Below, piece by piece: positions 43,417-52,275 of a stretch of DNA of 64,000 nucleotides. Under the pieces are notes generated by a model. It was not told the DNA's origin. It did no database searches and saw only the letters and a list, made by a program, of their open reading frames with translations. The stretch is from Trichothermofontia sp964536415 (GTDB lineage Bacteria; Cyanobacteriota; Cyanobacteriia; B231): contig CAZHXN010000006.1 in the NCBI GenBank assembly GCA_964536415.1, positions 1 to 64,000 on the forward strand, in the 5' to 3' direction. Numbering within the stretch: the first letter of the stretch is position 1; each line of letters begins with the position of its first letter. Both the position numbers and the translations under genes were made by a program.

Positions 43417-45285
43417 ATGTTGCTGGCACTGTCATTCATGAAGCTAAGTTTTAATCGTTGGTTGGGGTTCAAACCTGTCACTTGGGAGCAGCACCCCCCC
43501 TTCTTCTGGCTGTTGTCCGGTAGCTGGGTCTTACTGTTAGGGGGGATTGTGTTCCTCTGGCATCTTGGCAGTACCGGTTTGCTGGATGAAACGGAACCCT
43601 TGTTTGCGGAAGCGGCTCGCCAGATGACGGTTACGGGGGACTGGTTGACCCCCTACTTTAATGGGGAGCATCGCTTTGACAAACCCCCTTTGATTTACTG
43701 GTTAATGGCGATCGGCTACCAGACGATCGGCGTCAACGAGTGGGCGGTGCGTTTGCCCTCAGCGCTGGCAGCGATCGGCGTCATTAGTTTAGGGGGCTAT
43801 ACCCTGGCTCGCTACAGCCAGTCGCGATTGACGGTGTGGGTTGGGGTGGCGGTGATGGCCCTAGGGCCAGAAATGATGATCTGGGGTCGGGTTGGCGTTT
43901 CGGATATGCTCTTGACGGGGTGTATGGGGTCAGCGCTCTTGACCTTCTTTCTGGGTTATGCGCAACCCCGGTGGGAGATTAAACAACGCTGGTATCTGGC
44001 GGCTTACCTGTTAATGGCGCTGGCCGTATTAACGAAGGGGCCTGTGGGCATGGTTTTACCGGCCCTGACGGTGGGAGTTTTTGCTCTTTATTTGGGCAAC
44101 GGGCGATCGCTCTGGCAGGAAATCCAGCCCCTGAAGGGTGGGTTACTGGTAGCGGCGCTCGCCGTGCCCTGGTACATCCTGGTGATTATGGCCAACGGGG
44201 AAGCTTATATTGAGGACTTTTTTGGCTATCACAACCTGGAGCGTTTTACCCGTGTCGTCAACAACCACGCGGCCCCCTGGTATTTCTACTTTCTAGTTGT
44301 CAGTGTCGGGCTGCTGCCCTGGTCAGCCTATTTGCCAGCGGCCCTGTTGCGTCTACGGGTTTGGCAGGCCCAGCCGCGATCGCACCACCTGGGTCTCTTT
44401 TGTGGCTGTTGGTTTATCAGTATCTTCGGCTTTTTTACCCTAGCTGTGACCAAACTTCCCAGTTACGTGTTGCCCTTGATGCCAGCAGCAGCCATTCTGA
44501 TCGCCTTGTTAATGGAGGAGATGCGCTTAGCTCACCCCTGGCCTTCCTCGCCCCCCGTCCAACCGCCGCAATTACCCAAACCCTGGCGCTATCTGTTTGC
44601 AGTCAGCCATTGGGGCACCGTGTTCCTGATGGCTTTACTAGCGATCGGCCTTTACCTCAGTCCCCAGTGGTTAGGCGGCGACCCGGTCATGCCAGAATTA
44701 CCCGAAGCGTTTGTGGCGTCAGGTGCTTTGGCGTGGGGCGTGGGTATTTGGTCCGTGGCCGCGATCGTGGCCACAGCCTTACTACTGCGTCAGCGCAGCC
44801 AATGGCTCTGGGGTGTAAACGTTGTGGCCTTTGTAGCTTTTATCCTGTTTACCCTGCAACCCACCTACTACCTAGTGGATACCCATCGACAACTCCCCCT
44901 GCGGCAACTGGCCACCGCGATCGTGAAATTTCGCCAGCCCAACGAGGACGTGATCATGATGGGGTTTAAGAAACCCAGCCTAGTGTTTTATACCCAACAG
45001 CCGATTACCTATCTCCGCACCACCGGTCAGATTCGCAAACACTTATACCACCAGGTATACCACCAGGACCCATCCCACACAGCTACCCAGATCAGGCAAC
45101 CAGAGCCGACACCGAGCATCAATCCGACCGTACCTCCTGCCTCTACCGTCCTCATCCTGGCCTATCCCGCCGAGATCCAGGAAGACTTACACCTGTCGCC
45201 AGGAACCTATCAAGATCTCGATCGAGCCGGCGTTTACCAACTCGTGCGCGTTGCGAAATCAGATCTTTTGACAGCCACAGAGTAG
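43417..45285 (+). CDS. GT39-family glycosyltransferase (ArnT/PMT-like)
   Basis: A 622-residue GT-C membrane enzyme with about 11-12 helices. The first loop carries the conserved acidic pair in LDETEPLFAEAARQM, followed by WLTPYFNGEHRFDKPPLIYWLMAIGY, typical of ArnT/GT39 enzymes that transfer a sugar from a polyprenyl carrier to lipid or protein. A periplasmic C-terminal domain begins near residue 480. The acceptor is unknown. The final codons and stop lie inside a 29-bp tandem duplication, whose second copy is outside the gene. Confidence 0.9.
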   Translation: MLLALSFMKLSFNRWLGFKPVTWEQHPPFFWLLSGSWVLLLGGIVFLWHLGSTGLLDETEPLFAEAARQMTVTGDWLTPYFNGEHRFDKPPLIYWLMAIGYQTIGVNEWAVRLPSALAAIGVISLGGYTLARYSQSRLTVWVGVAVMALGPEMMIWGRVGVSDMLLTGCMGSALLTFFLGYAQPRWEIKQRWYLAAYLLMALAVLTKGPVGMVLPALTVGVFALYLGNGRSLWQEIQPLKGGLLVAALAVPWYILVIMANGEAYIEDFFGYHNLERFTRVVNNHAAPWYFYFLVVSVGLLPWSAYLPAALLRLRVWQAQPRSHHLGLFCGCWFISIFGFFTLAVTKLPSYVLPLMPAAAILIALLMEEMRLAHPWPSSPPVQPPQLPKPWRYLFAVSHWGTVFLMALLAIGLYLSPQWLGGDPVMPELPEAFVASGALAWGVGIWSVAAIVATALLLRQRSQWLWGVNVVAFVAFILFTLQPTYYLVDTHRQLPLRQLATAIVKFRQPNEDVIMMGFKKPSLVFYTQQPITYLRTTGQIRKHLYHQVYHQDPSHTATQIRQPEPTPSINPTVPPASTVLILAYPAEIQEDLHLSPGTYQDLDRAGVYQLVRVAKSDLLTATE

Positions 45286-45322
45286 CTACACTTCTTTTAA
45301 CAGCCACAGAGTAGCTACACTT
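45265..45322. repeat. 29-bp tandem duplication spanning a stop codon
   Basis: CTTTTGACAGCCACAGAGTAGC...TACACTT (45265-45293) is followed immediately by a copy with one base different (45294-45322). The first copy encodes the last six residues and TAG of the GT39 gene. A TTTGCC/TTTTGCC microrepeat follows. Confidence 0.95.
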
Positions 45323-45365
45323 TGCCTTTTGCCTTTTGCCTTTTAACTTTTCTCCCCCATCTTCT

Positions 45366-46085
45366 ATGGCAAAACTGCCGCCATCCCCCCCAACCTTTAA
45401 CCAGCCCTCCCTCCCCGCCGAGTGGCAAGCCCAGTTAAGAGCCGTTGCCCATCGCTACAACCGGGAGTACCAGGGAGAAGCAGTTGAACTACCAGCAGAA
45501 GCCACCAGCCTATCCCTCTATCCGGATTGGCGGGCGGGGACCCTGGCCACCCGCCTTGCCTCACCGTTTTGGCAATTAGCCCAACTCACAAAGAACCAAG
45601 TCTGTCTAGATCTTGGCTGTGGGGTTAGTTTTTTAATCTATCCCTGGCGGGATTGGGGCGCTTTTTTCTACGGTCAGGAAATCAGCGAGGTAGCGCAGGC
45701 AGCCCTCAACCAGCGGGCACCCCAGTTGAACTCCAAATTATTCAAGGGAGTCCGGCTGCAGGCAGCGCACCAGCTTGACTATGCCCCAGATCAGTTTGAT
45801 TGGGCGATCGCGACTGGAGTCAGTTGTTACTATCCCCTGGCTTACTGGGAAACAGTGATCACCGCAGTCAAAGCTATTTTGAAACCCACTGGGATGTTTG
45901 TGTTTGATGTATTGAATCCTGAAGCCCCCTTGGCAGAGGATTGGGCCATTCTAGAAACCTATCTGGGGGCCGAAGTGCAACTGAACCCGCTTAGTGATTG
46001 GGAAGCCCTGATTAAACGCTTAGGCGGCAAGATCATGGGTCAGCAGAGCGGGGAAGTCTTCCAGCTTTATAAGGTTCGGTTTTAA
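45366..46085 (+). CDS. Class I SAM-dependent methyltransferase
   Basis: A 239-residue cytoplasmic protein. Motif I is VCLDLGCGVSFLIYPW, followed by the acidic YGQEISEVAQAAL strand, DQFDWAIATGVSCYYPLAYW (motif II/post-I region) and LKPTGMFVFDVLNP. The SAM-binding GxGxS variation (GCGVS) is acceptable for the family. The substrate is unknown. ATG 45366 is used. It lies 80 bp after the GT39 gene on the same strand, so an operon is possible. A MITE-like repeat begins 28 bp after its stop. Confidence 0.88.
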   Translation: MAKLPPSPPTFNQPSLPAEWQAQLRAVAHRYNREYQGEAVELPAEATSLSLYPDWRAGTLATRLASPFWQLAQLTKNQVCLDLGCGVSFLIYPWRDWGAFFYGQEISEVAQAALNQRAPQLNSKLFKGVRLQAAHQLDYAPDQFDWAIATGVSCYYPLAYWETVITAVKAILKPTGMFVFDVLNPEAPLAEDWAILETYLGAEVQLNPLSDWEALIKRLGGKIMGQQSGEVFQLYKVRF

Positions 46086-46113
46086 GAGAGAAGCGAGAAA
46101 AGAGAGAGGGGAA

Positions 46114-46279
46114 GCATCTCAGTTGGGCAAGATGTGGCCCTCATCCCCCAACCCCTTCTCCCAGCCCCCCTAACCCCCCGTTTGCGGGGGGATGGGGAGA
46201 AGGGGAGCCTGATTTTCAAGTCCCTCTCCCGCTCTGGGAGAGGGATTTAGGGTAAGGGCCGCACAAGTGAGATGCACCC
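46114..46279 (+). repeat. Dispersed MITE-like repeat, copy 3 (complete, with inverted ends)
   Basis: The best-preserved copy is 166 bp long. Its left end GCATCTCAGTTGGG is an imperfect inverted repeat of its right end CACAAGTGAGATGC (11 of 14 matching). Inside are the CCCTCATCCCCCAACCCC block, the CCCCCCGTTTGCGGGGGG hairpin and CTCTGGGAGAGGGATTTAGGGT. It contains no gene and lies between two convergent genes, where its hairpins could end transcription on either strand. Confidence 0.88.
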
Positions 46280-46339
46280 AGAGAGAGGGAACTGTTATCG
46301 TTGAGATCATCCCCGTTTGGCAACGGACAGCCCTCACTT

Positions 46340-47389
46340 CTAAGCATGGCTCAGACTTGCCGTTGCCACCTGCACTTCTGGTTGGTAAAGGCCAGATAGC
46401 ATGGCAGCGGGGGGTTTGGAGTGGGGCCATGCAAAGGCATGGCGGAAGGCCGCTTCCTGACAGGCTTGGAGTTGACGAAAGTCAATAATGTTGTGGGTGA
46501 GCAGATTCTCGTATTCAAAGGGGAGGCGCACATTGTGTAACCCGGCATTATCGGTACAAATGGCAATGTCAACGCCCGCGTCAAAGCAGCGATCGAAGAC
46601 CACCTTGAGTTCTTGAATGTCCGTTAAGGTATTGGTCTTGAAGTAAGTCGTGGGGCAGACTTCTAAACATTGCCCCCGTACCGCGACTTTGGGCAATAAT
46701 TCCGGATACCGCAGGGGGATCTGAATGCCGTGACCAATGCGCATCAGGTAGGGCAACAATTCGGGATAACACCCATCTCTGGTTTCGTATAAATGACCCG
46801 TCGTTTTCAGTCCTAGGCGGTGGGCGTAGGCATAGAGTTCGCGGAATTCGTCGAGCCGCTCGCCGTAGTGGGCATCCCCGCCCGCCACATCGATCGCGCA
46901 GACATACTCTGGCATTTGGGCCGCCAATTCCACGATCGCCCGGTTCACCGCATAGGGCAAGCGCGAGTGCATCGCCAGAATTTGACTCGTCACTACGGGG
47001 TATTCGCTCAACTGGCTCGCCTGTCCCACCGTTTGAACAATCTCAGCCATGCGATCGATCCGCTCGGTTTGGGAAAGCTCATCCGGCGTGCGCAGGTAAG
47101 GCGTATAGCGAATTTCCAGATAGGCCAAATTTTCAAACACATAGGCCCCCCGGATCAGCCGATAGAGGAAATAAGGCAGGGTGGCCTGGGTTTGCACACT
47201 TTCGACCAGTGTATGCAACTCCAGGTACTCATCCAGCGTTTTGCGAGGCCGGGTATAAAAGTCCTCAAAGGGGGGATAATCCGGGAAGCGATCGGCCAAG
47301 TCGGGATTATGCCGTTGGAAGTAACGCCAAAGGATACGGGGGACGACGGAGCCACCCAAATGCCGATGCAGTTCTGCGTATAGGGCCAC
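46340..47389 (-). CDS. Adenosine deaminase-family hydrolase
   Basis: A 349-residue metal-dependent hydrolase. Zinc ligands are suggested by AELHRHLGGSV at the N-terminus, GHLYET mid-protein (catalytic H near residue 222) and IAICTDNAGLHN near the C-terminus (conserved D). The family deaminates adenosine, adenine or AMP analogues. The YLEIRYTPYL and CLEVCPTTYFKTN stretches fit adenosine deaminase-like proteins. The start is GTG 47389 with AAGGAGG 4 nt upstream, a strong site that decides it. Whether adenosine or another nucleoside is the substrate is unclear. Confidence 0.85.
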   Translation of the reverse strand: MALYAELHRHLGGSVVPRILWRYFQRHNPDLADRFPDYPPFEDFYTRPRKTLDEYLELHTLVESVQTQATLPYFLYRLIRGAYVFENLAYLEIRYTPYLRTPDELSQTERIDRMAEIVQTVGQASQLSEYPVVTSQILAMHSRLPYAVNRAIVELAAQMPEYVCAIDVAGGDAHYGERLDEFRELYAYAHRLGLKTTGHLYETRDGCYPELLPYLMRIGHGIQIPLRYPELLPKVAVRGQCLEVCPTTYFKTNTLTDIQELKVVFDRCFDAGVDIAICTDNAGLHNVRLPFEYENLLTHNIIDFRQLQACQEAAFRHAFAWPHSKPPAAMLSGLYQPEVQVATASLSHA

Positions 47390-47722
47390 GGGTCCTCCTT
47401 GGATGATAAAGGGGAAAAGTAATGAATCTTAATATTGTGTTCAAAACCCAGTTTAGCCTTAATTTCCCGGCTAGCGCCAGTGGCGAATTCTATTGTCTCG
47501 ATGCCGCTGTGGCTTGACAGTTGGCTGCGATGGGGGAAGTTGCTAGCGCTTGGTGAGGGCAGATGGCGATTCTTCTACGGAGACGCTGCGCGAACGCCCT
47601 TGGATCACGTAAGGTTTAAGAGTGAATTGGTGGGATACCGGTGGACAATGCACAGGCTCAAACCTTGTCGCGACTGTGGCCATGAACTGCTTCCCCTTTA
47701 GCTTCTCTCTGATCTGCACTCC
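47390..47722. other. Intergenic region between the deaminase and protease genes
   Basis: No gene is seen in 330 bp. It contains CTACGGAGACGCTGCGCGAACG (about 47574-47595), a motif recurring in cyanobacterial intergenic DNA, and divergent promoters should lie here. Confidence 0.5.
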
Positions 47723-48916
47723 ATGAACACGACCCGATTGCTACTTGGTTGCCTGGGCGCTTTCACCTTGGGAACGGGCCTAGGGCATACCTCAGTCCTC
47801 GCTCAGATGCCCCTGGGGACAGAGGTACTGCAACAGATCCAGCAGTGTGTTCGCACGACGGGGGTGCAACAACCCCCACTGAGCCTGGAGCAATTGCAAC
47901 TGGTGGCCATGCAATGTACGTTTGCCGCGATCGCGATGACTCCCGATGGTCAGATTTACCCCAATGTGGACGATCGCCTCACTGCCCTCGTGCAAACCCT
48001 GGGGATTCGCCTGCCCAACCCCACGGGTACGGGTACGACGGCACGGGTGCCCTTAACGCCGCTGACCGAGAGTCGTGTCTTCACCCTGCCGGTTAACGTT
48101 GGGGGATCTGCACAGGAATTTTTGCTGGATACGGGGGCATCTGCCTCGATCTTGAGTCGTCCCTTGCTCGATCGGGCCGCCTCTCCCCCAGAGAATCGTG
48201 CGCAGCGGTCTGGTGTAGATTTGCCCGATCGCCTCTTTAGTTACTTAGTCGTAGGCGAGAGTTGCCAAGGGTTAGGAGCCAGTTTACACGCGCTCCCCCC
48301 CCTACAGGTCGGGTCAACACAGGTAGCCGATTTGATGGGGATGAGCTTTCCGCCCCAGTCTATGCCCAAGCAGCTAGCAGGGGTGTTGGGGATGGATTTC
48401 CTCAGTCGGTTTGACTTCAGTCTTGACCCCCAAGCCCTAACCCTGGAACTGCGATCGTCGCGCCGTCCCTCCCCTGGTTCCTCATCACCCACCCCGACCA
48501 CCATTCCCCTCCAGGGCAAAATGGGCATCATGACGACTCCAGTGCGGATCAACGGTCAAGGCCCCTTCACCTTTGCCCTCGATACAGGAGCCGGTTGGGT
48601 GGTCCTGTCGCCCGATGTCGCCCAAGCCCTCAACGTCACAGCGAAGGCCCAAGCGATCGAAGTCTTAGGCTTTTGTGGCACAGCCCCGGCCCAATGGGTC
48701 GTCCTCGATCGCGTCAGTATTCAAACCCATACCGTCGAGCAGTTGGATACGGTGATCCTGACTGACAGTCGCCCCCTGGAACTTCTGGGCGTTGACGGTG
48801 TCATTGGTCAAAATTTTCTAAATCAATTTCGGCAAACCTGGCGCTTTGGCGAGCGTACACCTCTGGGGTTTCCCGCCACCGGCAGTTTGGAACTCATACC
48901 CCTAACGTCGCCCTGA
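47723..48916 (+). CDS. Exported aspartic protease with two retropepsin-like lobes
   Basis: A 397-residue protein with a signal peptide (about 1-27, ending SVLAQ), a Cys-containing helical segment (35-75) and two retropepsin-like domains. Domain 1 has VNVGGSAQEFLLDTGASAS (DTG near residue 138) and GVLGMDFLSRFDFSLD. Domain 2 has VRINGQGPFTFALDTGAGWV (DTG near 289) and GVDGVIGQNFLNQF. Retropepsins usually supply one DTG per chain and dimerise. Here both are in one chain, like a natural single-chain dimer, or each lobe may pair with another molecule. It acts in the periplasm. It is monocistronic with ATG 47723. Confidence 0.85.
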   Translation: MNTTRLLLGCLGAFTLGTGLGHTSVLAQMPLGTEVLQQIQQCVRTTGVQQPPLSLEQLQLVAMQCTFAAIAMTPDGQIYPNVDDRLTALVQTLGIRLPNPTGTGTTARVPLTPLTESRVFTLPVNVGGSAQEFLLDTGASASILSRPLLDRAASPPENRAQRSGVDLPDRLFSYLVVGESCQGLGASLHALPPLQVGSTQVADLMGMSFPPQSMPKQLAGVLGMDFLSRFDFSLDPQALTLELRSSRRPSPGSSSPTPTTIPLQGKMGIMTTPVRINGQGPFTFALDTGAGWVVLSPDVAQALNVTAKAQAIEVLGFCGTAPAQWVVLDRVSIQTHTVEQLDTVILTDSRPLELLGVDGVIGQNFLNQFRQTWRFGERTPLGFPATGSLELIPLTSP

Positions 48917-49064
48917 ATCGTCACCTTAACCTTTGTTGCTCTATACCTGTTGCTCTATACCTGTTGGTCTACACCCTGATGTCTGACGCCAATGACCGAC
49001 TCAACAGCACACGGTTTGATCGTTGCTATATTAATAGTTCAATACCGAATTCCAATGGCAAGGT

Positions 49065-49460
49065 TTAAGCCTTCTGGTGCAGGTGGGGTGGCAGCAGTAA
49101 TTCCCGCCGCCAGAGTTCCGCTCGACAAACAGCCACACAGTAACGCCCAATTAGGTTCCGTTGCGCAGCCGTGGGCAGCCGACCGTCTACATCGTAACGG
49201 GCAATCACCTTAGCCACCTCCCATGCGTCTTGACTGGGTACCTCAGCCAGCATGAGTCGTTCCCAGTAGCGATATTTATAGATGAGCTTCTCTCGCTGGC
49301 GATCGGGTAAATCTGCCTTTAGCTGGTGCAAGATGCAGCGTCGCAGGTACTTGGCATAGGCATAACCGTTAGCATTCGCGTTGGGATCTGCCTGAGTATG
49401 GGGGGGTGTATTGAGGTTGGTGTGGGTTTTGAGGCTCGTTTGGGTATGGACAGCGGACAT
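49065..49460 (-). CDS. Small conserved protein, function unknown
   Basis: A 131-residue protein. The first 35 residues are low-complexity (Thr, His, Asn, Ala). The body AKYLRRCILHQLKADLPDRQREKLIYKYRYWERLMLAEVPSQDAWEVAKVIARYDV appears helical and basic. It ends with a Cys-containing AVCRAELWRRELLLPP helix. I do not recognise a family. GAGGAGC sits upstream of ATG 49460. The 100-bp region upstream leads to an assembly gap. Confidence 0.55.
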   Translation of the reverse strand: MSAVHTQTSLKTHTNLNTPPHTQADPNANANGYAYAKYLRRCILHQLKADLPDRQREKLIYKYRYWERLMLAEVPSQDAWEVAKVIARYDVDGRLPTAAQRNLIGRYCVAVCRAELWRRELLLPPHLHQKA

Positions 49461-49564
49461 GGTAGTGCTCCTCAGCTTGGCAAATTTAACCCTTAAACAT
49501 CCCTAAACATAATGTTTATCATCCATGATGTTAACTACCCCAGAAGTAATTCATACACAAGACC

Positions 49565-49659
49565 NNNNNNNNNNNNNNNNNNNNNNNNNNNNNNNNNNNN
49601 NNNNNNNNNNNNNNNNNNNNNNNNNNNNNNNNNNNNNNNNNNNNNNNNNNNNNNNNNNN
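49565..49659. other. Assembly gap (95 N)
   Basis: Ninety-five unknown bases. Any reading frame crossing it is meaningless. Flanking DNA (49461-49564, 49660-49839) shows no gene; the right flank includes a CTCGATATAAT direct repeat at about 49681-49702. Confidence 0.99.
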
Positions 49660-49839
49660 GCCGTAACTCCCCATGAGGGCACCTCGATATAATCTCGATA
49701 TAATTAGGATCGGGGCAGTTGCACTGCTCCAACCGCCGAGATCACGTTGGTTATCAGGGCAAGGTTTGGATTTTTCGGGGTACCCATTAGCACTGCTTCG
49801 GCGTACCCTCACGGAACAGGCGTTAGGATAGGACCAGGG

Positions 49840-50274
49840 AAAGAGTTGGCGCAGGCAATTGCGGGTTAGCCTCGTCGTTAACAGGCAGGGTTAATCTGAG
49901 GAAAGTCCGGACTCCCGAAAGACCAGACCTGCTGGGTAACGCCCAGTGCGGGTGACCGCGAGGAAAGTGCCACAGAAACATACCGCCAAAACAATTCAAA
50001 ATTCAAAATTCACAGTTTTGGATTGCTTGGATTGAAGGGTAAGGGTGCAAAGGTGCGGTAAGAGCGCACCAGCAGCATCGAGAGGTGCTGGCTCGGTAAA
50101 CCCCGGTCGGGAGCAAGGTGGAGGAACGACGGTTGGTCTTTTCCCGGTTCCGCTGAGGGCTAGGTCCCTCCTGTACCGCCAGAGGTGTTTGGTAACAAAC
50201 ATCCCAGATAGATAATTGCCCTGGTAACGGGCACCCGTTATCCAGAACAGAATCCGGCTTATGTCCAACTCTTT
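49840..50274 (+). ncRNA. rnpB: RNase P RNA
   Basis: All type-A landmarks are present: P1 AAAGAGTTGG (49840-49849) pairing with CCAACTCTTT near the 3' end, GAGGAAAGTCCGGACTCCC (P4/CR-I), CACAGAAACATACCGCC, GGTAAGAGCGCACCAGCAG and AACAGAATCCGGCTTAT (P4 3' strand). A spacer at about 49988-50036 contains three AATTCAA-type heptamers (49993-50013) and lies in a variable loop, like the STRR repeats known in rnpB of heterocystous cyanobacteria. The RNA processes tRNA 5' ends. Confidence 0.97.
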
Positions 50275-50393
50275 CTCTTTTGTCTCTGGCTGGCTGACGG
50301 GCAGGCAGAATGCTTACCCCACGATTGCCTGCTGATAAGTTGCTCAGCGGTGACGGTTACAATGTGTCCCAATGCTTGTATACCGATGACTAT

Positions 50394-51140
50394 ATGCCGA
50401 TGACTGTGCTGGAGCTGCCGATCGATCCCCGTCGCCAAAAAGAATTGACGCTGCTGGTGCAGAAGCTCGGTTTGTCCCCGACCCAACCGATTCAATGGCA
50501 CTTGCTCGATCGTGCCCTGACTCATATTTCGGTTTCCAGTACGCATAACTACGAACAGTTGGAATTTATTGGTGATGCGGTGGTGCGGTTGGCAGCGACG
50601 GAGTTCCTAGTGCAAGCCTACCCCCACCTGCCAGAAGGAGAACTGTCGGCAGTCCGCGCTATCCTGGTGAGCGATCGCATCCTGGCCCAGTTAGCCGATC
50701 AATATGGGGTAGCGCGATCGTTACTGGTTGCGCCGAGTGCGGCAGGGGATCAGGCCGGTCGTGAGTCACGCTTAGCTGATGCCTTTGAAGCGGTGCTGGC
50801 CGCCCTGTATTTAAGTACCCATACCCTGGGACTAATTCGTCCCTGGTTAGATTTGGAATTTAAACCGCTAGCGATCGCGATTCTCAATGATCCCGCCCGT
50901 CAGAACTACAAAGCTGCCCTCCAGGAATGGACCCAGGGTACCCTGAAGCAACTTCCGGAATATCGGGTGACTGAAATCAGCGGCCTCCACGGCGATCAGG
51001 AGCGTTTTCTGGCGGAAGTGTGGTTGCAGGGGAACTGTTTAGGAACGGGCAAAGGGCGATCGATCAAACAGGCTGAGCAAGCAGCGGCGAAAGTTGCCTG
51101 GTGTCGCTATCACCCTTCCCAGACCCGTGACGCCGAGTAA
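50394..51140 (+). CDS. rnc: Ribonuclease III
   Basis: A 248-residue enzyme (starting at ATG 50394 or 50400) that cuts double-stranded RNA. The RNase III domain carries the signature LEFIGDAVVRLAATEFL with catalytic Asp, and ADAFEAVLAALYLS. A dsRNA-binding domain (NYKAALQEWTQG...GKGRSIKQAEQAAAKVAW) follows. Upstream in-frame ORF to 50310 lacks support. It follows rnpB by 120 bp, so two RNA-processing functions are neighbours. Confidence 0.95.
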   Translation: MPMTVLELPIDPRRQKELTLLVQKLGLSPTQPIQWHLLDRALTHISVSSTHNYEQLEFIGDAVVRLAATEFLVQAYPHLPEGELSAVRAILVSDRILAQLADQYGVARSLLVAPSAAGDQAGRESRLADAFEAVLAALYLSTHTLGLIRPWLDLEFKPLAIAILNDPARQNYKAALQEWTQGTLKQLPEYRVTEISGLHGDQERFLAEVWLQGNCLGTGKGRSIKQAEQAAAKVAWCRYHPSQTRDAE

Positions 51141-52203
51141 CGCCACCCTCGAACGGCTGTTGCCAACTTGGCTAGCTGGGTCGAGACCTGCGCCTGATGA
51201 GTGGGCGGTAGTGACCGCGCTGGAGTTAGCCGATGCCGCACGGGCACGGGCCTTAGGGATCACTGCCGCAGCGGTGAGGCCCCACTTGGAACAACGCTTG
51301 GCCCTGTTGCGATCGCTGTGGCCTCGCCTAGAGCGCGATTCCACCCTATTGCCAGCAGCGATGACCAAGCGCGATCGCCTAACCCAACTCTGGCAGGTCT
51401 GGCTGCCGATCGCCCAACAACTGGCCACGTTGCAATCAACCCTAAAGCGACCGCTTATCCAGGGCATTCTGGGCGTCCAGGGAACTGGCAAGACGACGCT
51501 GGTCAAGATCTTGCAACACCTTTTGACCCATCTCGGTTGCCCCACCATCGGGATCTCAATCGATGATTTCTATAAGACCTACGCCGAACGGCGATGGCTA
51601 CAACGTCAAGACCCCCGGCTGATCTGGCGGGGACCGCCTGGGACGCATGATTTGGAGTTGGGGTTACATGTCTTAGCGCAATTACATCAGGAACAGTTCC
51701 CTGTGGCCATCCCCCGGTTTGACAAGTCAGTTTGGGGCGGGGCGGGCGATCGCACGGAGCCAGAGTGGGTCTCGCAGGGGGCGATCGTTCTGTTTGAAGG
51801 GTGGATGGTGGGGCTGCGTCCATTACCCCCGACTGCCTTTGAAGCACCACCGTGGCCGATTGTGACAGCTGGGGATCGGGCCTTTGCCCGTGATATGAAC
51901 CAGGCACTCCAAGCCTATTTGCCCCTCTGGGCTTACCTCGATCGCCTCATGGTCTTACAGCCCCACGACTACCGCCTCAGCCAACAGTGGCGACAACAGG
52001 CGGAACAACAAATGCAGGCAAGGGGCAAGGCGGGCATAAGTGACGCCACGATCGCCCAGTTTGTTGAATACTTTTGGAAAGCCCTCCATCCGGCTCTGTT
52101 TATACCACCACTCCTGCGCCCACCGGATGGGGCCGATCTGGTCTTGGAACTGGATAATCAGCATCGGGTGACGGCAATGTATTCAGCCAGGGGCACTGAT
52201 TGA
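51127..52203 (+). CDS. glyK: D-glycerate 3-kinase
   Basis: A 358-residue P-loop kinase like plant GLYK, the last step of photorespiration, which returns glycerate to the Calvin cycle as 3-phosphoglycerate. Walker A is GVQGTGKTTLVKIL, followed by ISIDDFYKTYAERRWL, WRGPPGTHDLELGLHVL, IPRFDKSVWGGAGDR and VLFEGWMVGL. GTG 51127 is the chosen start; it overlaps rnc by 14 bp, suggesting coupling. A TTG farther upstream is possible. The C-terminus VLELDNQHRVTAM is family-like. Confidence 0.93.
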   Translation: MTPSNATLERLLPTWLAGSRPAPDEWAVVTALELADAARARALGITAAAVRPHLEQRLALLRSLWPRLERDSTLLPAAMTKRDRLTQLWQVWLPIAQQLATLQSTLKRPLIQGILGVQGTGKTTLVKILQHLLTHLGCPTIGISIDDFYKTYAERRWLQRQDPRLIWRGPPGTHDLELGLHVLAQLHQEQFPVAIPRFDKSVWGGAGDRTEPEWVSQGAIVLFEGWMVGLRPLPPTAFEAPPWPIVTAGDRAFARDMNQALQAYLPLWAYLDRLMVLQPHDYRLSQQWRQQAEQQMQARGKAGISDATIAQFVEYFWKALHPALFIPPLLRPPDGADLVLELDNQHRVTAMYSARGTD

Positions 52204-52275
52204 GTCAGACGGCAACAACGCAGTGATGTGGCAGCATCAACGGCTGTTTTAGCGGGGTTAGTATTGAATCATTGG

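Noticed and set aside
49531..49812. Reading frame crossing the 95-N gap
   Set aside because: Most of its codons are unknown bases; nothing can be concluded.
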